A stretch of DNA of 64,000 nt from Rhyzopertha dominica. Its lineage: Eukaryota; Arthropoda; Insecta; Coleoptera; Bostrichidae. Position numbers and translations under genes: made by a program. A model generated the notes under the pieces. That model was not told where the DNA came from and ran no database searches. It worked only from the letters and a program-made list of their open reading frames with translations. Position 1 is the first letter of the stretch. Each line of letters starts with the position of its first letter. The stretch spans positions 29,010,942 to 29,074,941 of the forward strand of contig QCXZ01000001.1 of assembly GCA_025024175.1 (NCBI GenBank), given 5' to 3'. Of this stretch, positions 20,885 through 34,461 are shown one piece after another.

Positions 20885-22320
20885 TAAGGCCGACTCGCCG
20901 GGATCCGAAAGTCGCGCGGGTAAAATATATAACATCAAACCTACTTTATTGATATTGCTTTTGAGGTATTTCAGAGTATTCCTCGAATTTCCTAAAAGCT
21001 GACATCCGTTTTGAAAATGCAAATCAATTGCCATATTAGCTTCAAATGTGCTTGAAACGGAGTTAAATAAAATTGAGGTAAGTAGTGCTATTTCGAAGCA
21101 TCCAGACACTGTATATTTTTGAAAATCAGAAAAACTTTCAGCGGCAAGGTTATACAGGTGGGTGGAATTTTATATCACTGAAGACATTGTCGCGATAACT
21201 TGAATAGGAACAAAATTTTGAGTCAAAGATAAGCACTTCGTGCATTAGGAAAACCCAGATAAATGTCATGGCGTGCAAACTCTGCCACAATCGCAATATT
21301 AATTTAACTGTGAATGTTGAATTTTACTTGCTTATTACATTGAGATCCGTCTTATTTTTTATAAACCAGCTAAAATACTGAGACAAAGGATTTATTTTAT
21401 GAGCATTACGACGACCACATACGTTTCAAAACAAATTTTATATACTTACAGTATTTCTAGAGAAACAATTTATTTGGTATATTTAAATATAAAATACATC
21501 ATCTCTGAAGTAACAATAAATAAACCTGATATGCCAAACAGTTTGGTACGATTTCCTGAGATGTTAAGACAGAGAGAGAAGCTATAAATATATTTAGATA
21601 AGTATTTCTAAAAATAAAGTATTTAGCATTTTCTTATATTTAAATCGAAGGCTACGGTTTATTTGAACGTCCCTTGAAATAATTACTTAACAAAGCATTA
21701 TTAAGAATTGACACGAGAGATTTTATTGCACACCTTACACCATTATTGCATAAGTAGCAATATAGTTGATTCTCAAAAAAGGAAATGCGATTCGTTGATT
21801 TAAAACACTTAAAATAACNTTCTATTTTGTAGGTACTTGCCGACATAAACAATCTCTCAAATTTTTCAGATATTCAAATTTGCATCGCGCACACGTTCAA
21901 CNACAATTTTATTTGGCACTCCACCGTTTATTAAATTGTAATAATGATCTGGTCAATGATCATTACCTTTCATTAATTTAAATTTAATGTATTCATTAAA
22001 TGCATTCAAAAGCGATTGAATTTTCGTCCAAGTTTGAATGCAACAGAATTGCTAATATAAAATATATACTTGATTCGTCAAACGTCTAGTGCTTCACAGA
22101 CTTTCTCAAAGCACGAAGTGGAAAGTTTTATATTCAGCACTGAGTATATTGTAATTAAAATATATATATTATTATTATTATTAATACGCAGTTTTGGTTT
22201 TGACTCGAAAATTTAATTAGTGATTACCTATATCAAAATTTCTGCCGACCATTTGCCAGTAACAGCCTAATCTAGATTCCAAATTATGGGTCTGAATACT
22301 GCACTAGTGCAAGGAGTACA
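20885..22320. other. AT-rich stretch, nothing recognised
   Basis: It holds only short frames and an (ATT)n run of about 15 bases near 22168. No gene, repeat boundary or RNA structure could be supported. Confidence 0.4.
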
Positions 22321-22329
22321 TGTATCAAT

Positions 22330-22640
22330 CCATTCAATTTAAACAGAATCGCCCTTGTGTGCGCTGTTGCCAAATTGATGCGGCCGCGGCCTTCTTAAAG
22401 GTGGCCATGGTACAGATGCAAATCTTTTCCTACACGTCAATGACATGTTCCAACAAAAAGTTCAACTTGTTGAGACAGAAGTTTTTGGATCCTGCTGGAG
22501 TCTTCTGTTCTTTTTCTTGGTGCTGCGTTTCCATGTTTATGCAAATAACTTTTCTGTGAAACAACCTGAACAACCTCAGGAAAAGCTTCTCGAAACTCTT
22601 CCAGCCAGCGTGGAATGAAACATTCCCAAACTACATTCAC
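22330..22640 (-). other. Unassigned coding-like fragment
   Basis: The minus-strand frame 22640-22437 gives MNVVWECFIPRWLEEFREAF, PEVVQVVSQKSYLHKHG and RKRTEDSSRIQKLLSQQVEL before a stop. The region has higher G+C than its surroundings and includes a GCGGCCGC site at 22381. The composition suggests a former exon or transposon ORF. I cannot name a family. Confidence 0.3.
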
Positions 22641-22696
22641 CTATTTTCTGTCCATTTTGAAAGTAAGGTTCCAACAGAAAAGTCTGTTCAGAAGCA

Positions 22697-22775
22697 GTGG
22701 CGTATCTAGAAATTTTGTTTGGGAGGGGTAATTACCCCCATTACCCCTCCCTTAAATACGTGCCTGTTCAGAAGT
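22697..22775. repeat. Short repeat fragment with G-run/C-run hairpin
   Basis: GTGGCGTATCTAGAAATTT is followed by GGGAGGGGTAAT facing ATTACCCCTCCC, which forms an imperfect hairpin. This arrangement resembles the ends of insect MITEs that read GGCGTA...GGGG. It may be a collapsed copy with both ends retained and the middle lost. Confidence 0.4.
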
Positions 22776-23336
22776 GAATACTATGATTACCAATCCAGAA
22801 AAGACTTCGCAAAGTTTAGTACTGAAAAATATGAAGTTTGGAAATCAAAAACGGCAATAGCACAGACGGAACTCAATTCGGCGAAAAAAGCGTTAAATTA
22901 TTTGGTTGGTTGTTTACGATTTAGTGTCGATTGCAATTGTTACTTATTACTTATTCCTTATACAAATTGAGCAGAAGACACACACACAGTTTTATTGAAC
23001 AGGGCTACGGCGTTATTATAACTTGTTTTAAAATACTTAGTTTACTTTGTTAAGAAATTTCGGTAAATCTAGTGTTGTCTCCAGAATTTGACCAGAATTA
23101 TTTTTATTCGTTTAAATAAGTGATTTCTTCATTGAACAATTCTGTACAATTTATATGCAAAACCATTTAATATCCAATACCTAAATATTTATATATCTGC
23201 AAAACTTGGCAATTAGTCAGCAAAGCAGAAGTAGTAATGGCGTTTTGAAAACAAGTGAATGTTATACATATGACTGTTGACTGGCCTTCTCAAAATCAAT
23301 ACATGCTGACGTGTTGCCACTCATACATCGCTTTCT

Positions 23337-23640
23337 TCAAATATTTACCCACAGCAAGCGCACTAGTACGATTATTTGGGCAACGGTACCTCGTTTAAAT
23401 TGGTCGCAAGCTTCTTCGTCCGCACCGACTGGGTGGCCATTAAAAATCCCCAACAAAAAGTCCGGACCGTGAAATTCTTTAGCGAAAAAAGTGGAAACGG
23501 CTGTTTCGATCGATGTGGTCACCGGCTCGGTCACATCCTTTTCTTGCGTTATTTATTCAGTAGCATCTTCTTCCGCTGCATTTTTGTAAGCAACGGTAAT
23601 GACCTTGAACTCACATGCGCCGCTGACTTAACAGTTCTTG
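23337..23640 (-). pseudogene. Unassigned broken coding fragment
   Basis: The minus strand reads EFKVITVAYKNAAEEDATE, a stop, then ITQEKDVTEPVTTSIETA, STFFAKEFHGPDFLLGIF and NGHPVGADEEACDQFKRG in one frame. Upstream there is a basic KRKRV-like patch in another frame. Composition is clearly coding-like and the single in-frame stop suggests a recent break, or a readthrough artefact of the assembly. I do not recognise the family. It could be an exon, a retrocopy or a transposon protein. Confidence 0.35.
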
Positions 23641-23649
23641 CAGTTTAAT

Positions 23650-26300
23650 TAACTTTTTGTGTTACATACGCGCTTTCGTTTAGGTGCTTCAGATTCCCGA
23701 CGTCAAGTGTTGCTTAAATCTGATGGTGAAGGATCGCGGTTATTAATTAAACATTAATTGGTAGTTTGATCCGTGTAACTGGAATTACTTCGGTGTAATT
23801 AGACTGGCGATGGTAGTAGATACATATNATCAGGGAATAATTTGTATAATAATGAGAACCACCACGATGAAATGGAGTTTGAATAACGCTAATGTAAATT
23901 GCTGCATGGTCAAAAGAGCGTTGCTAAAAAATTTTCAGTGAGATATTTGCATATTCACGAAAGTAATTACGGTGTTTGATGTTGGTTGTACCGTACTACA
24001 ACTTAATATTGGTGACAGTTTTTTCTATCCTAAATGACATCAGATAATTCCCATTGCGGAAATTATGCTCACTTTTTTATTAATTTATTTGTGCTTCATA
24101 TTTGAAATGTAAGTCATAAAATTGCTCGATTATACGCTTTAGGTGCATGCCGAAATACCAGTTACAAACTTTCAGTGCAAGAACCAAGCATATCGTAGAA
24201 GCGAATACATCATATACACTGAGTTCTTTACTTTACTTTTGCTTGTTGCTGAACATAAACAAACTCGAAAGATCAGTTCATAAGAATACTTAGAATTGTT
24301 TTATCACATTCAAGAACACTTTTAATGAAGATTTATAATTCTGATGAAAATGGATTTATTATAATCCTCTACAAACGAAACAACAACATTGTAAAAACAA
24401 GCTTAAAAATAAAACTACTTAGGAAGCTAGAATAGTTATAACGACGACGTTTTGAAACACCAAAAAATACTTAATTAAGAGAAAATGATAAAAAAATAAA
24501 AAGTGGAAGTGAAATTAAAATAGACATGCTTTTGGGCTGTATGTTACAGAATTTTTAAACTATACTTGCTAAAACAGAGAAACCATGACAATGTTTTCAA
24601 GAATGGGACATGTATAACTTCCAATATTTTCCAGATGTAATACGTTTTTTAACCTAATAAAGTCTGAAGAGGGCTTCAGATGAAGCAAAAAAGTAACAAT
24701 CAAAAAACATTGTTTCAATTATTTGAAAAACACTATTTGATAGCGTTTTAAATGATGAAGCCATTTGTAGCTGAACCTCCTGTTTTCTGACTACGCTGAA
24801 ACAACAAAGATGAAGAAGGGTAACACAGTAAATCAAGAATATACGTTTACAATAATCTTGCAACATCCTGTAAAGAAAGTCAAGAATTCTCGAAATAAAT
24901 AGGACATTAGCATAGCAGCCATTTTACAAATCCGTTTATTGTCTTCTTTTTCTTTCCACTCTACTTCATTCATTTCTTGGCCACCTTATTCTTAGGACTC
25001 ACAATGTTTGTATGATGGATTTGTTTGGATATCACGTCCACATAATCTCGTTTCTGTCTTCTTTCCCACACTTGTACTTAAACAATCTGATGGTTCTGAA
25101 CGATCAAATAAAAGTCTTAAATAAATATGAAATTGATATTCGTACGTCACTACGAAATTACGATACGAATTAAAAGTCGAACACAATAACTAAATATCGA
25201 AAATATGATCTTCTAATCAAAATGTTTAAGTTTTCTTATGCCACGATATCTCACTGAACTGTTACTCTTGTGGAGTAATAAAAAAGTATTTATCACATTA
25301 ATCACATTTAAAATACTGAACACTTGCAACATTATTTTCACTGTTTTTTAAGAGTATTTTATTATCTTGGAATTGACAAATGAACTTCCAACGCGTTTGA
25401 ATCAGTTACTTTTTTGTTTTGATAACCTTCATTGAAAACGGTCATCCGTGTAAATAAATAAATGGAGACACAAACTATTCGATAAAATAGGTTCCACTTC
25501 TTATCTGTGAATCTCAGTAGCACACTTCTTTTTGTGGTAATTTTTTTGTCTCTTTACTTTATCTGTTTTCAAAGTTAATGTTTCTTTCCAATACTAAAGG
25601 ATAACTGTATCGGTAACTACCCTTGAATAAGAATAATGAAGACACACGCAAGTTTAAAAGACTAAACAGCAATAAAAAATACTTCTTATTATTTTTTCTT
25701 ACAAATCTAATGTAAACACATATGTCGTACAATCAGCGAACCACCATTTCTTTTCTACCTAATTAAGTATGGTCTTCGTAAGTACTAGACGTATTTTAGT
25801 CTTGCGGTATGCTTACAGTTAATTCACCTGCGCATTGTCTTTACCCTGCACGCTAATTACCATCCGGTTAAACATGCTATTAGTGCCTGGTAAAAGCTTG
25901 TAAGCCATTATCTGCTAATTAAGATGCTCCTGAGAAACTTTTTTAATGCAGCGTTGAAAGAATGAGTAGTTCATCCTAATTCCTTGCATTTTGGAGTACA
26001 GTAAGATCCCTAGAATAATAGAGTTTCCGCATCATATTTATTTCTAATTATCTATCTAATTGTGCAACTGTGCAACAAGAAATAAACCTAATAAACAAAG
26101 TTACAAAGAACAATATCAATAACTTGTTAAAACAGCAAGAACAAAATTACAACATCCACTCCAGATAAAAGAAATAACACGGTTCATACGCTTCTTATTT
26201 GTAGATTACCGATAAACCTGACAGTTCTCTCTCAAGAGGCAGCATGTGTTCCATCAACCGAACAAGTGGTTTATCTTTCCAGCTAGCTTCTCAGAATTAC
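23650..26300. other. AT-rich stretch, nothing recognised
   Basis: Both strands hold only short low-complexity frames. No splice-bounded coding segment, RNA gene or element terminus was found. Confidence 0.4.
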
Positions 26301-26310
26301 ACATTTGCAT

Positions 26311-26450
26311 TTATAACGATCTCGGAGTCCATTCTTTGGTATGACAGGTGCCATTTTGGCCATCGATGGTCAGTCCACCGTTAGTCACTTTTTTCTTGTA
26401 CGTATGCCGCGACCTCTGATGACCTGCAGCATACGCAGATGAAAAGAGTA
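26311..26450 (-). other. Possible exon, low confidence
   Basis: A good minus-strand acceptor, TCTGCGTATGCTGCAG, precedes a moderately G+C-rich segment. Reading it gives either TNGGLTIDGQNGTCHTKEW with a stop, or a shifted frame starting MAKMAPVIPKNGLRD. Neither resembles a known family, and no donor or partner exon was found. Confidence 0.2.
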
Positions 26451-26765
26451 CAGTTTGATATGATACCCACGTATATGTGTACTCTCTTGTGGTCGTCTGC
26501 ATTTGTACACATTAAAAAGATTTTAATTTTGTAGGACTGCACTTAAAATGGTACTTCAGATTTATCACATACATATCTACATCTGTAAGAATAGCGAGGT
26601 GTCTAAAATGTTCATCCTGAAATTAGCAAACTTTGTTGACTTGATATCTTAATGAAGAGGTGTAATTTACTATGTAATTAGGGAGTAAGTGCGAGACTGT
26701 ATATAAACCAACATGTGCAATGATAAATTATGCATTTTGGTATCTCGAATTATTCTCTCGCGAAA

Positions 26766-26766
26766 C

Positions 26767-26820
<54 letters not shown>

Positions 26821-26821
26821 A
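26766..26821. repeat. Tetranucleotide microsatellite (CTTA)n
   Basis: About 13-14 perfect CTTA units run in a row, followed by ACCCCCAACCCC. Confidence 0.95.
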
Positions 26822-29800
26822 CCCCCAACCCCTTTACTTCCTTCAGTTCAGCGAAATAACTGATGGATTTGCGTATTAACATCTCCCTAAAAATCTGTTA
26901 TTTCTGTATTCAATTTCATCTGCACATTTTACACATTAGAAATCTAAGGCTTAGAAAGTAACCAAAAATTTTAGTGGATGTCTGGAGCTCATTTTTATAC
27001 TAAAAATGTACATTTACATAAACATTTTTATGTAATATTTTTAATTGTTTATCGAGATCGTAACAAATGCCAACATGTTGTACGCTTGGGTATCGATACC
27101 CCAAAAAACTCTTACCGTAAACCTATTTAACGTATTATAGAAAATTAAAAATTAGAGATGAGTCACACCAACAATTGTAACAAATATACTTGTTGTTTAT
27201 AAAAATATCGAGATTACAACCTTGGTTTCCTTTCAAATATATTTAGACACAAGCTTGAGGTAAGCGGAACTGGCGTTTGAATTTTCCAAAAATTCCTTTC
27301 AGAGGAGACGAAATATAAATTTCATCTCTATTCTTTTCGTTGGTACAAAAATATTTCCAAATAATTTTTTTGCCGAGGAAAGTTATTTTTTGCTTGCTTA
27401 TCTTGATACGATCTAATAAGTCTATATATATAATAGTTATTTGTTCTACATAATTTCAATTAATGGAGTGACTCCAATCCTGACATATTTCAATGAAAAT
27501 TTTTGTTCACGACAAATACTTTATTATAATTTTATTTTAAATCATTTTACAAGAAGTTGGTCACCTTTTAGCCACGATTTACCATTGGACGAATATAGCG
27601 AATTATTTTTATCAATCTTCCCACAACGGTCATTTTATGAACAATTTCTTGCAAAAGATGTTGTATGACCAATAAATTGCGAAAACAGCCCTTTACTATA
27701 TGCTCACTCCGTTCCCCAGATTTAGCAGTTCAATAAAAATGTTACTCGTCGATATTTACTTAAAAAGTGTACACAGGTTACATTTCTCTTCTATTCAATT
27801 TAATGTTAAACTGCAGTTTTCACTTGAAATGCCTAAAGAAGCTCTTTTTCATCATACGCGATCGCTATTAGCTGTTTCAAGTAAGGAAATCTCCGTAATG
27901 TTATATTTTTCGAAATATAGCAAGCATGATCCTGAATTCAAAAATTATGTGTCACTCCATATATACTACTAATTATTGCATTGTGATCAGTTGGATTTTA
28001 CTGGTGAGGCTCAAAAACAAAGTTATTGGAAGTAACATACTAAGAAGTAAGCGAATTCATAAAATAAATTACTTAAGTCTGGGTGTGGCACAATGTTTGA
28101 CTTTCAAAATACCCCTCTTGAACTACAAAATCCAAAAACCTGTAGCTCAAACTTCGTAACCTCTTATTTTATACATTTGCAGACAAACAGAAATAGCATG
28201 TGGTTGAACCATTACTTAAAGACAGAGCCAGAAAGAATGTTACGGTCACAACTGATTAATTGCTAACACGTATATGCCATCCAAAGCGTGTTTTGCTGTC
28301 AGTTGTATAAACCCTATTGTTCAATTATTACTCAACAAGGTCAGAGTCCTATCATTTGCAGGTCATTCATACCACTTCTGATATTCATTTCGCCTCTCTT
28401 TATCGACTACGCCGAAAAAAATCCATTCAGCTTCAGATGGTAATCTGAGATTATAGCCAACTTAAACAAGGAATGTTATTATGAATGGACATCTACATAT
28501 TATATCCTTAACCAACAGAGGTATAATCTCAGTTCGAGGCAAAAAAAAAACAAACAAACCAATTGCCCAAAATTATAAAGGCATTTATCTCTGTCATTTT
28601 GAATTAATGCTGTAGGTCTAGCCGACTTCAAACATCGTTTTTTTTTGCGAATATAAGATAATAAGCAAATAAAATTACAGCGCTATTAGGTATCCTTGTA
28701 ACTGAAAAAATATTAATAACACGAGACATAAAGAAGCCGAGAAGGTGGCAAATGAACCAATTCCGCAGACGTGATCGGGATTACCAAGACGAAACCATAA
28801 TCAAAGTGTTCAGCTTTTGTGAAGTGCAAGATGAGATGCATTATCGGAGCTAATGGTTTATCACGCAGTTGCGGTGGTAGTTGCATGCGATGAGAATGAT
28901 TGTTAAAGTATTACAAGTAGATGAACCAGTGTAATAAGGGGCGATATCTTTATTGCAAGTTCTTTGTATGCTCGGGACATATAAAAAATTAACATTGCGC
29001 ATGTAACAACATGAGAACATAATTTTATGTTACTTAGTATGCTTCTTAAAAACAGTTAGAGGAAAGCATTACGACACGTATTTTATAGACTAGATGTTGA
29101 CAGACTGCATTCTCAAAGCTATAACTGTTCGAGTATGTAGATGTTGTTTAATTAACATTTAAGTGGTATTGTGCACTAAATTTCATTAACAATTAGAACC
29201 CAAATAAATATTTTTTGTCATGTAAAGAGACAGAATGTTGTTTGTAATAATGTTGTAATATCTCTTCAGAAATTTTTGTTACGTTGTACGTACTGTAGCC
29301 TAATACTACACTCACTTAGCATATGTAAATATTTGTGGGAAGTTCTTTCAATCACTATATAGGTTCACATATTTTATATTACATGAATATAATGTACAGT
29401 AACGGTACAAAATTAATATATTACGACACTAAGCACATATGCTTATATTTCATCGTGTAAAATATTAGTTTGAAATTAAATTGTATTAATATGAATACAA
29501 TAATCAGTGTATATCAGACAATGAAAAACAGGACTTTTGTGTTTTTAAACCAACCTGCCAATTTTAATGGTGAAATGGTGATAAAATATAAGTATCATAA
29601 TTTTTATTGAAATACAGTTTAAAAGTTCTAAAGATTCTAAAGTTAAATATTTGCGTTTACACTGTATATATTTGAATTTTTGAATTCCTCGTCAAAGGTT
29701 TTTTTTTATTTCAACTTTTGTTAAAATATCTCAAAAAGTAGAGAAGATAGAATAGTGCTGTTTTTACCGCCAAATAGAGAATAAAAAGATCTTTAACATC

Positions 29801-30570
29801 TTACATTCATTCAATAGGTTTCATTATTAGAAAGGATGAATTTCGCCGTTTTCAGTCACAGATAACTTTTTTAAGGAAACTTCATATTTATTCTGCTTCA
29901 TTAAGCGCCTATTGCAATTACATTCAATCAGCTTGTTTCCAAGCTTCCTAATTGATTTAGAATGTTTCACAATGAATGCACCTTTGAAACCATTCAACAT
30001 AATTCTGTATAGACAAGAATGTCGTTTCTTTGCTAAATAATGGTAAAGCGTTCATCAAAAGACGTCATCTGCTGAAAAAAATGAGGCCTTCGTTTTAAGC
30101 AAAAAACTAAAGCAACTGACAATAAATAAGGATAGCTGGCATAGTATTTATATAAACATTATTATTATTACGTTTTAAGAATTTTAAAGAAAACTGTTAG
30201 TAAGACACATATAGGTACAACAATATATCAACATAAAGGTAAAATCAATAAGCTATTGATTAGGTAGCAATAAATATACCCTTCCATGGAAAACTCAAGT
30301 TATCTATGCGAAAATTTTTGACATTTATTAAACTCTTAGTAGGATCATTTCAGATAGTCTAAAATACTTAATACAGCAGTTAAAGACCCTTTTATGCCCT
30401 ATATTAAGAAGCAAACAGAATCTTTCTTTTTCTTTTACTTTCAGAGATATTTGACATTTTCAGTGCACAGGAAACGTCAAAATCATAAAATAAAACATGC
30501 CCGAGCATCTAAACGGTTCAAAACAGAACACAATTATTACTAACAAAGTGGCATTCAGATAAATGCAGCG
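26822..30570. other. AT-rich stretch, nothing recognised
   Basis: No supported gene. Overlapping short frames at 27441-28159 are AT-driven and have no protein-like features. A frame near 28735-28830 (RWQMNQFRRRDRDYQDETI) has a faint resemblance to transposase N-termini but is too short to call. Confidence 0.35.
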
Positions 30571-30786
30571 TATTCCATTTGAAAAAAAAAGAAAGAGAGA
30601 AAAATGTTGCATTAGCTTGTTTGTGGTTCCTAAAGCTAAATTCTTTATATTTATATTGCACTACTGTTAAAAAGTTCCATTACCAAAGAATCGACGTAAC
30701 CCCCAAAAATTTATCGAGTTATGCATTCAAATGCGGTACTACAACGGGCAAGCACACAGCAAGAATACAAATCAAGTGACACTTAC

Positions 30787-30902
30787 TTCGAGATTAGGCG
30801 GTCGTCAGTCCAAGCATGCGAAACTAACGCTACCGTCCACACAATTCGCTCGCGAGTTCAAGAACGACTTCGCCGTTTGCTCTTCTTAGTGGTTGCTTTA
30901 TA
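30787..30902 (-). promoter_or_regulatory. Candidate TATA promoter and non-coding first exon
   Basis: On the minus strand, TATAAAG at 30902-30896 is followed by a G+C-rich, CpG-containing stretch that ends in a strong donor, CTCGAA/GTAAGTGT, at 30787/30786. A start about 30 bp after the TATA box would give a short 5' exon of around 80 bp. The secreted-protein gene has its start codon directly after an acceptor at 18371 on the same strand, so this could be its first exon across a 12-kb intron. That link is an inference. Confidence 0.3.
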
Positions 30903-31689
30903 GTCCTCCTTCTCTTCTTTGGCATGCCTTCGGCAATCGGACGGACCAAATAGCTTATTTCACATATGCCAGCTCGTTAGGGTCGAAGTGATCCTGTGGC
31001 TGTTTCAGATGTTGGGATAATGATAATGACAGTTGGCTGAGTTTAGGTTAAAATAGATGTGAAAAATATTCGTTTTCATTTTTTTTTGAAGCTCAGACAC
31101 GACGCTGCGAACTATTTTCTTAAAATAATTTAAATATAACGTAAGCGATTAGTTTTTAGTTTCAATATATAATACCATGTCATTTACAAGATGTTACATA
31201 AAACATTTTGTTTGAAAAANATAAATAAAACAATTTACCTTAATGCTTTTGCTTTAGATGTTGTCCACTTTCTATTTGGAAATACCTTTGAAGTGTCCGT
31301 AAAACTTTAACAAAATTCCTTTTATTTGGCAATATTACAAAAATAATTTTACAACTCATTTTAAAAATTGATATCATGATTTTAATGTACTGTAACGTAA
31401 GGTCACAGTGATTGGAGAGTAACGAGATAAATAAAAATGTCTTTATTTTTCAGGCAAAGTTTAGTAAGTAGAATATGTTTACCTTAATCAAAAGTAGAAG
31501 ATCAAAAAGTAGGTACTATGTAATAACGTAATACACAAAATACTTACACTATAGGTATAATATGCAAAGAAATAAAGATCTACATACAGATATATTCCTT
31601 GTGAACCTTATTGTAAGAACTGTATATGTATGCATGCGTAAATTTTTACAGCAATAATTTGCTTGTTCAAACTATGCATTCGGGATTAT

Positions 31690-33240
31690 CAAAAGCACAC
31701 TTCACTGACATCCCAACCAGCACATCTTGATGGCGCTGCGGAATCGCACAACAGAGCAGTGCAGCTTAATTTCGATAGGTAGTGTGTTACATAAACTAAC
31801 TGCATTGCAAGTAAAAGTATAACATCTCCGAAACAAGGCTAGTCTATGATAAGTCGTAGTAAAGGTTACGAACAATCCGAATTTGGTTTGAATATCACCA
31901 ACTGAGTTTGTTGAGGAGGTAGGAAGGCTGGGAGGGTTTGAGACACTCAAATGTAAAAATGAGTAAGTGTATTTTAAATGTACTATCCACATTTAGCTAT
32001 TGTAACTGAGCAAATTATCCACAGTTACCCAATGTAACTGAGCAAATGTTTCGGAGATATAAACTTATTTCTTTAATCCGTAAACAAAACGACAGCAAGT
32101 GTTTGAAACCTCCGCAATCGATGCCTTGCTGGTGCGTCGCAAAAGGGATAGTCCGCACTGTCATACTATATGGATAATGGAGATAACAAAAAGCTAATTA
32201 TTTGTAAGTTAGTATATAGTAATTTTAACGCGACTTAAGACGGAGTATATAGCAAACGTGTTCCTTGAGCTCAATTTTTTTCTCTATTATGACTCCAAGC
32301 TTTCTTTCGCCATCAAAAATTTTGAGCTTAACCCCATTACTAAATGTTAAATGTCTCACATCTGATAAAACGAATTAAAAATCTGAGTTGCGTCTGCATA
32401 TGAATAAGCTTCAAAAGGGTTTGTGCAGCTTATGAAGTCTGCTATATATATAGAAAATAGTAATGGCTCTAAAATAGAGGCTTGTGGCACGCCTGAGGTG
32501 ATCGAGCAGCTTTCGAAGTGTGAATTTTCTAGAATAACTTTATAGGTACGATTATTGAAATAAGAGCGAAAGAAACGAAGTGATATGACATCATATTCAT
32601 AAAACTGACGTTTAGATAAAGGATGCAATGGTCCAAAGTATCAAAATATCAAATGCCTTTGACAAATCCAGCAAAATTATGACAAAGTACGTTCCGTTAT
32701 CGAGCTTTCTGATAATGTTATCTATAACTTGAGTCAACAAAGAACATATAGGTACTGTGGTTTTTCCTAAACCCATGCTGATGTTTAGGGAAAGGAAACG
32801 AAAAAGTCATACATTTGAGTATATTTTTTTCTAGATTTTTTTAGAGCGTTGGTAATAAATAATAATTTTTGACTATTAGCAGGAGTTTAATTATAGAAAC
32901 TCTCCACAATGGGAAAATATCCAGTTTAAAGACCACAATCGACAATGTGGCAAACATACACTGAGATGGTGGATATGCAAAACTTTAACATTGATGCTGT
33001 TATATCATCATCACCAGCAGCATTAGATTTAAGAGGCCTAATAATGTCGTTTACGAAATCAGTATCAGCTGGTTTGAAACTAAAAGAGAGATCAGATCTA
33101 TGCCTTTTTTTAAGTAATTGTTGGCTTCGCCGGACAATTAATTGCGGGGGAGAAAACAGCTATTTATTGACATTATCAAACTGTTTCAGTAAGTTTTTGT
33201 AGGACATCCAATCCCGAGAATCTTTGGTTTGTTTATACTG
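31690..33240 (-). pseudogene. Jockey-like non-LTR retrotransposon, reverse transcriptase and C-terminus
   Basis: The minus strand from about 33240 gives ordered fragments of one ORF2. They are KDSRDWMSYKNLLKQFD (linker), FKPADTDFVNDIIRPLKSN followed by AAGDDDITASMLKF (RT block 1), QHGFRKNHST, FVIILLDLSKAFD, SCSITSGVPQASILEPLLFS, and YSYADATQIF in place of YADD. The C-terminal end follows, with SLCNTLPIEIKLHCSVVRFR. The catalytic YADD has become YADA, and several frameshifts and stops break the frame. The endonuclease domain is not recognisable upstream. Confidence 0.85.
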
Positions 33241-34430
33241 TATTGGGGCTTTGTCTCTGCTGATCTGACTGGTGCATTTTTGTGAAATAATATACACTAT
33301 ACAGTATAACAGTATGCACCCGAACTTCCTGCAAAAATACCAAATTCCACCTTCCAGATCAGATTTTTTTCAAAAAATCTTGATCCTAATATTCGATCAC
33401 CAACTATCTCTGTTCAAAGATTTACTTTTTCTGGACATTAAGTCTGCCCTTCCGTCATCGTGCCCAGTAGATTCATCATTTGCGCGCATAACTGTTATCT
33501 TCTATCAAGATCGTCTTCAGAGAATTGATTGATTTAAACTTAAAACAATGCAAAGCTGCAGCCACATATGACGTACATCAGCAATCCTGAACAGATCAAA
33601 GCAATTTCTATTCATTTAATTAATAATAGATGGGCTAAAGAGAATTTAGTCTTTTCCATATTGTTAAAAAGGTCCTATAAGTATCTTCAGTAGCAATATA
33701 AAAAAACATGACAGAATTATTAGTAAATGCTATACAACCTCCGTTCGGAAATAAATATCCAATTACGATAATTATTGTTAATTTTTTTATTTATCTTTAA
33801 GGATCTGGAACAATTCTTTTCACTGGTAGTTATTTATCAAATGCACAAACAATTTTGATGATGATTTTTCGTTTTAAAAGATATTTAATTTGGCAAAATT
33901 TTATACTTAAGTTGAAAATACCGCTGAAAAACCAAACATAAAAATAGTGGATGCGACTGAGAGAAAAACTATTTGCCTAACATCGTAAAAAGTAGCATAT
34001 TCCAATACCTACCTTTTAAAGGACAGTTATAATCGTTTTAGTAGTATGATATTATTAAGTTTGCAGTGTCGCAAAGGTCTCATTTAAGAGACTAAAAACA
34101 AAATTAACTTACCACCCAATTGATTCTTTTTAGTTAGCTGTGTATAGTTATAGATAGTTATATTTAATTAGTAGTTAACCAATACTGTTTTTATTCTGAC
34201 ATAATAAAAATATTAGCAAAACTAGGCACTTGATTGCGAATAAGCAATTTTTCTAAATCGGACACTAAATGAATTATCTAATACAGACAGCTTAATATTT
34301 GTTACCCCATTTGGAGTTGCAACACTTAAATCATTTAAAATGTTTTCCTCCATAGTTCTCCTAAAAAGAAGCTGTGCCTCCTTTTATATGTTGTAATATC
34401 AAGAAAAATTAATTTTAACTTACCGTTATT
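33241..34430. other. AT-rich stretch, nothing recognised
   Basis: It could contain decayed upstream parts of the jockey-like element at 31690-33240, but no block is recognisable. No host exon is seen. Confidence 0.35.
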
Positions 34431-34461
34431 GTTAAAAAAAACCGCTGCAAATTGAATCAAT

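Noticed and set aside
27441..28159. Chain of three plus-strand ORFs that could look like a gene
   Set aside because: They are AT-driven, in different frames, without splice signals at the joins and without protein-like composition.
28735..28830. Possible Harbinger-type N-terminus (RWQMNQFRRRDRDYQDE)
   Set aside because: One short block with no supporting motif before or after it.
31178..31640. Possible short host exons near the jockey-like element
   Set aside because: No frame bounded by splice sites on either strand. AT-rich noise only.
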